In this document: positions 61,906 through 64,000 of the stretch, piece by piece | Position numbering within the stretch: position 1 is the stretch's first letter | Layout of the letters: each line of letters starts with the position of its first letter | NCBI GenBank assembly: GCA_964518905.1 | Contig: CAZFJL010000027.1 | Span: 1 to 64,000, forward strand | From: RDYZ01 sp964518905 | Lineage (GTDB): Bacteria > Cyanobacteriota > Cyanobacteriia > Cyanobacteriales > Geitlerinemataceae | Direction: 5' to 3' | DNA: 64,000 bases | The notes under the pieces: generated by a model | Databases searched by the model: none | What the model was told of the DNA's origin: nothing | The model's input: the letters and a program-made list of their open reading frames with translations, nothing else | Translations under genes and position numbers: made by a program

Positions 61906-63339
61906 TTAGGCGTCGTAGTAGAGCATGAATTCGTATGGGTGCGGACGCAGACGCATCGGGTTAACTTCGTTATCGAGTTTGTAGGTAATGAAGTTGTCGA
62001 TGAAGTCTGCCGTGAAGACGCCGCCAGCCGTCAGGAACGCGTGATCCCCCGCCAGAGCGCTGAGTGCGCCTTCGAGCGATCCGGGAGTCGAGGGGATCTT
62101 GCTGAGTTCTTCGGGGCTGAGTTCGTAGATGTCCACATCCAGCGGGCTACCCGGATCGATTTTGTTGGTGACGCCGTCGATACCGGCCATCAGCATCGCG
62201 GTGAAGCTGAGATATGGGTTCGCGATCGGGTCGGGGCAGCGGAACTCAAAGCGTTTCGCTTTTGGGTTAGATCCAGTGAGCGGAATCCGGATCGACGCCG
62301 ATCGATTCCCTTGCGAATAGGCCAGGTTTACCGGGGCTTCAAAGCCGGGAACGAGACGTTTGTAGGAGTTTATTGAGGGGTTCGAGAACGCCAAAATCGA
62401 CGGGGCATGTTTGAGGATGCCGCCAATAAAGTACAGCGCGGTTTCGCTGAGGTCAGCGTAGCCATCACCGAAGAAAATCGGCTCGCCATCTTTCCACACG
62501 GACATGTGGGTGTGCATACCGCTGCCGTTGTCGTTCAAAACGGGCTTGGGCATGAACGTTGCGGTTTTGCCGTGCTTACGCGCGACATTTTTAACGACGT
62601 ATTTATAAATCAGGACATGATCCGCAGCGGAGATCAGATCCGAGAATTTCATCCCCAGTTCGCACTGACCGGCGGTGGCGACTTCGTGGTGATGCTTCTC
62701 GACGGGGACGCCGCATTTTGCCAGCGTCAGCAGCATTTCGGTACGGATATCTTGCAGCGTATCCGACGGCGCGACGGGGAAATAACCGCGTTTGTAGCTC
62801 GTTTTAAAGCCGAGGTTACCACCTTGCTTCTCACTTTTTTCATGGCGGCCAGTGTTCCACTGACCTTCATCTGAGTCGATGTGGTAGTAGCCTTCGTGCT
62901 CGTTTTGGTCGTAGCGCACATCGTCAAAGATGAAAAATTCTGGTTCGGGGCCGCAGTACACCGCGTCGCCGAGACCCGAGGCTTTGAGAAATTCCAGACC
63001 TTTTTGGGCGATCGAGCGGGGGTCGCGATCGTAAATTTCGCCGGTACGCGGTTCAATGATCGAGCAAATCAGGCTCAGGGTCGGCACTTCCATAAACGGG
63101 TCGATCCAAGCCGTTGTCGGATCGGGAACCATCGCCATATCCGACGCATTAATGGCTTTCCAACCGCGAATACTCGAACCATCGAAGGCCACACCCTCGG
63201 TAAAGGCCGTTTCGTCGATATAGGTCGCATGGAATGTGCAGTGATGCCAAACCCCGAGGATATCGACGAACTTGAGGTCGATCAGTTCGATCGCCTCATC
63301 CTGAATCATCTTCAGGACATCCTTTGCGGTTGCAACCAT
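61906..63339 (-). CDS. glnA: Glutamine synthetase, type I
   Basis: Assimilates ammonium into glutamine. The 477 residues carry the GSI signatures: FDGSSIRGW, CGPEPEFFIFDDVRY, the ATP-site KHHHEVATAGQCELG, NDNGSGMHTHMSVWKDG, and the C-terminal RRRPHPYEF-type ending RLRPHPYEFMLYYDA. The region DIYELSPEE corresponds to the adenylylation loop with Tyr; in cyanobacteria activity is instead known to be controlled by small inactivating factors (IF7/IF17). ATG 63339 chosen. Divergent from apcF. Confidence 0.97.
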   Translation of the reverse strand: MVATAKDVLKMIQDEAIELIDLKFVDILGVWHHCTFHATYIDETAFTEGVAFDGSSIRGWKAINASDMAMVPDPTTAWIDPFMEVPTLSLICSIIEPRTGEIYDRDPRSIAQKGLEFLKASGLGDAVYCGPEPEFFIFDDVRYDQNEHEGYYHIDSDEGQWNTGRHEKSEKQGGNLGFKTSYKRGYFPVAPSDTLQDIRTEMLLTLAKCGVPVEKHHHEVATAGQCELGMKFSDLISAADHVLIYKYVVKNVARKHGKTATFMPKPVLNDNGSGMHTHMSVWKDGEPIFFGDGYADLSETALYFIGGILKHAPSILAFSNPSINSYKRLVPGFEAPVNLAYSQGNRSASIRIPLTGSNPKAKRFEFRCPDPIANPYLSFTAMLMAGIDGVTNKIDPGSPLDVDIYELSPEELSKIPSTPGSLEGALSALAGDHAFLTAGGVFTADFIDNFITYKLDNEVNPMRLRPHPYEFMLYYDA

Positions 63340-63641
63340 TGAGTTTATGTCTCTGTGCGACTGGACAGGTGGGCGATCGATCGTCGGCAAACAGGGGGAG
63401 AATTCGAGGGAGTCGGGATCTGGTTGTCGGGACGGCTAACGTATTTTGCTTAGTTTGCTTAAGTTTTGGACGGTTGACTGGCGGTCGAACGATCGCCGAT
63501 CGTCTTGATTTTTGTGAAACGAACGCCCCCTTTATTCGCATCCTGGGGAGTATGAACTATTATTGAGGTCGCGATAGCACTCGCCAATCTTGACAAATAA
63601 TCAATACAGCCCGCTTCAAAAATATATATTAAGAGGAAAAT
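63340..63641. promoter_or_regulatory. Divergent glnA / apcF promoter region
   Basis: A 302-bp gap. GTATGAACTATTAT (63550-63563) is a half-consensus match to the NtcA site GTA-N8-TAC (TAT in the second half-site; on the minus strand ATA-N8-TAC). TTGACA at 63590-63595 is a consensus -35 for apcF, without a good -10 at normal spacing. No glutamine riboswitch core (glnA motif) is visible on the glnA leader. AAGAGG at 63631-63636 is the apcF ribosome binding site. Confidence 0.35.
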
Positions 63642-64000
63642 ATGCAGGACGCGATTACCACTCTAATCAAGACGTACGACGTGACAGGGCGTTACCTGGA
63701 TCGATCGGCGATGGATCGTCTCAAGTCTTACTACGCGACGGGTGAAGCCCGTCTAAGCGCTGCGGCGATCGTTAATTCGCAGGCGGCGGCGATCGTCAAG
63801 GCAGCGGGTGATCGTCTCTTTTCGGAACTTCCCGAACTGCTCCGCCCCGGTGGAAGCGCCTACACCACGCGCCGTTATGCCACCTGTCTGCGTGACATGG
63901 ACTACTACCTGCGCTATGCCACCTATGCCTGGGTTGCTGGCGATACCAAGGTGCTCGATGAGCGCGTGCTCGATGGGTTGCGTGAGACCTATAACTCCCT
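63642..64000 (+). CDS. apcF: Allophycocyanin beta-18 subunit, partial
   Basis: Phycobilisome core subunit that binds phycocyanobilin; the window ends after 119 of about 170 codons. LRPGGSAYTTRRYATCLRDMDYYLRYATYAW contains the chromophore Cys82 (ATCLRD) and bilin-site Arg/Asp. MQDAITTLIKTYDVTGRYLDRSAMDRL and the ELPELLRPGG stretch fit the ApcF (beta-18) type better than ApcB (AAALEKLKSYF, DITRPGG). Well-placed AAGAGG 6-11 nt upstream. Next to glnA on the opposite strand. Confidence 0.85.
   Translation, partial: MQDAITTLIKTYDVTGRYLDRSAMDRLKSYYATGEARLSAAAIVNSQAAAIVKAAGDRLFSELPELLRPGGSAYTTRRYATCLRDMDYYLRYATYAWVAGDTKVLDERVLDGLRETYNS

Noticed and set aside
63550..63563. NtcA site GTA-N8-TAT between glnA and apcF
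   Set aside because: One half-site deviates and no TAN3T box at the expected spacing serves either gene, so it is mentioned only as a weak candidate.
63340..63641. Glutamine riboswitch (glnA motif) upstream of glnA
   Set aside because: The conserved GGAAGTAGG-type core is absent from the glnA leader on the minus strand.
1..64000. CRISPR array
   Set aside because: No direct repeats of 25-40 bp with regular spacers and no cas genes were seen; all repeats are tandem, palindromic or MITE-like.

Overview
The window is chromosomal DNA from a cyanobacterium. GATCGC-type octamers (the HIP1 signature) are very dense throughout. The gene content includes chlD (chlorophyll synthesis), an apcF-type allophycocyanin beta subunit, a cyanobacterial-type glnA, glcF, a PatA-like PATAN-receiver protein, a pentapeptide-repeat membrane protein and DUF3352, DUF928 and Uma2 proteins. 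Most of the window is housekeeping sequence on both strands, with short gaps full of small palindromic repeats and MITEs.

Layout. 0-9 kb: a GH13 amylase diverges from pgsA, followed by a pentapeptide-repeat membrane protein, a DUF3352 protein with a hairpin-rich leader, and a secreted-looking RTX/beta-helix protein. 9-18 kb: a phosphohexomutase, a mannosyl-3-phosphoglycerate phosphatase-like HAD enzyme, the cell-wall and c-di-AMP cluster lysA-cdaA-VanY-type carboxypeptidase, rimI, and a repeat-FkbM methyltransferase. 18-33 kb: chlD, gltS, folB, glcF, a PatA-like regulator, a GT39-type glycosyltransferase, an HD-domain protein coupled to glutaminase, cofH and DUF928. 33-48 kb: pepF, purL carrying a 481-residue intein, an accessory block (39.4-43.8 kb), tyrS, a NarL-type regulator and purF. 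48-64 kb: manC, an SH3 lipoprotein, alr, a duplicated-domain lipoprotein, an EamA transporter, mobA, gloA, a TPR-like protein, a hybrid histidine kinase, Uma2, a GST, glnA and the start of apcF.

The most unusual region is 39.4-43.1 kb. A Type ISP-like restriction-modification polypeptide (nuclease plus N6-adenine methyltransferase) is separated from its C-terminal specificity half by a complete DUF4258 toxin / YgiT-zinc-finger antitoxin pair. All four genes are co-directional and tightly spaced, and the downstream half has its own ribosome binding site and ATG. Removing the insert would recreate one long reading frame. The downstream half also changes base composition sharply in mid-gene, which suggests mosaic exchange of the specificity domain. 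A nucleotidyltransferase-like gene follows.

A second theme is small mobile DNA. Four MITE-like elements are visible: a 117-bp family in two copies, one of which supplies the last codons and stop of a gene; a 116-bp element; a 115-bp element inserted in a perfect 33-nt palindrome with a 3-bp duplication; and a 153-bp element with 18-bp perfect terminal repeats and a 10-bp duplication upstream of chlD. Three of the elements have different ends but share one internal hairpin, and its stem shows compensatory base changes. Other palindromes sit at most of the convergent gene ends and probably serve as bidirectional terminators.
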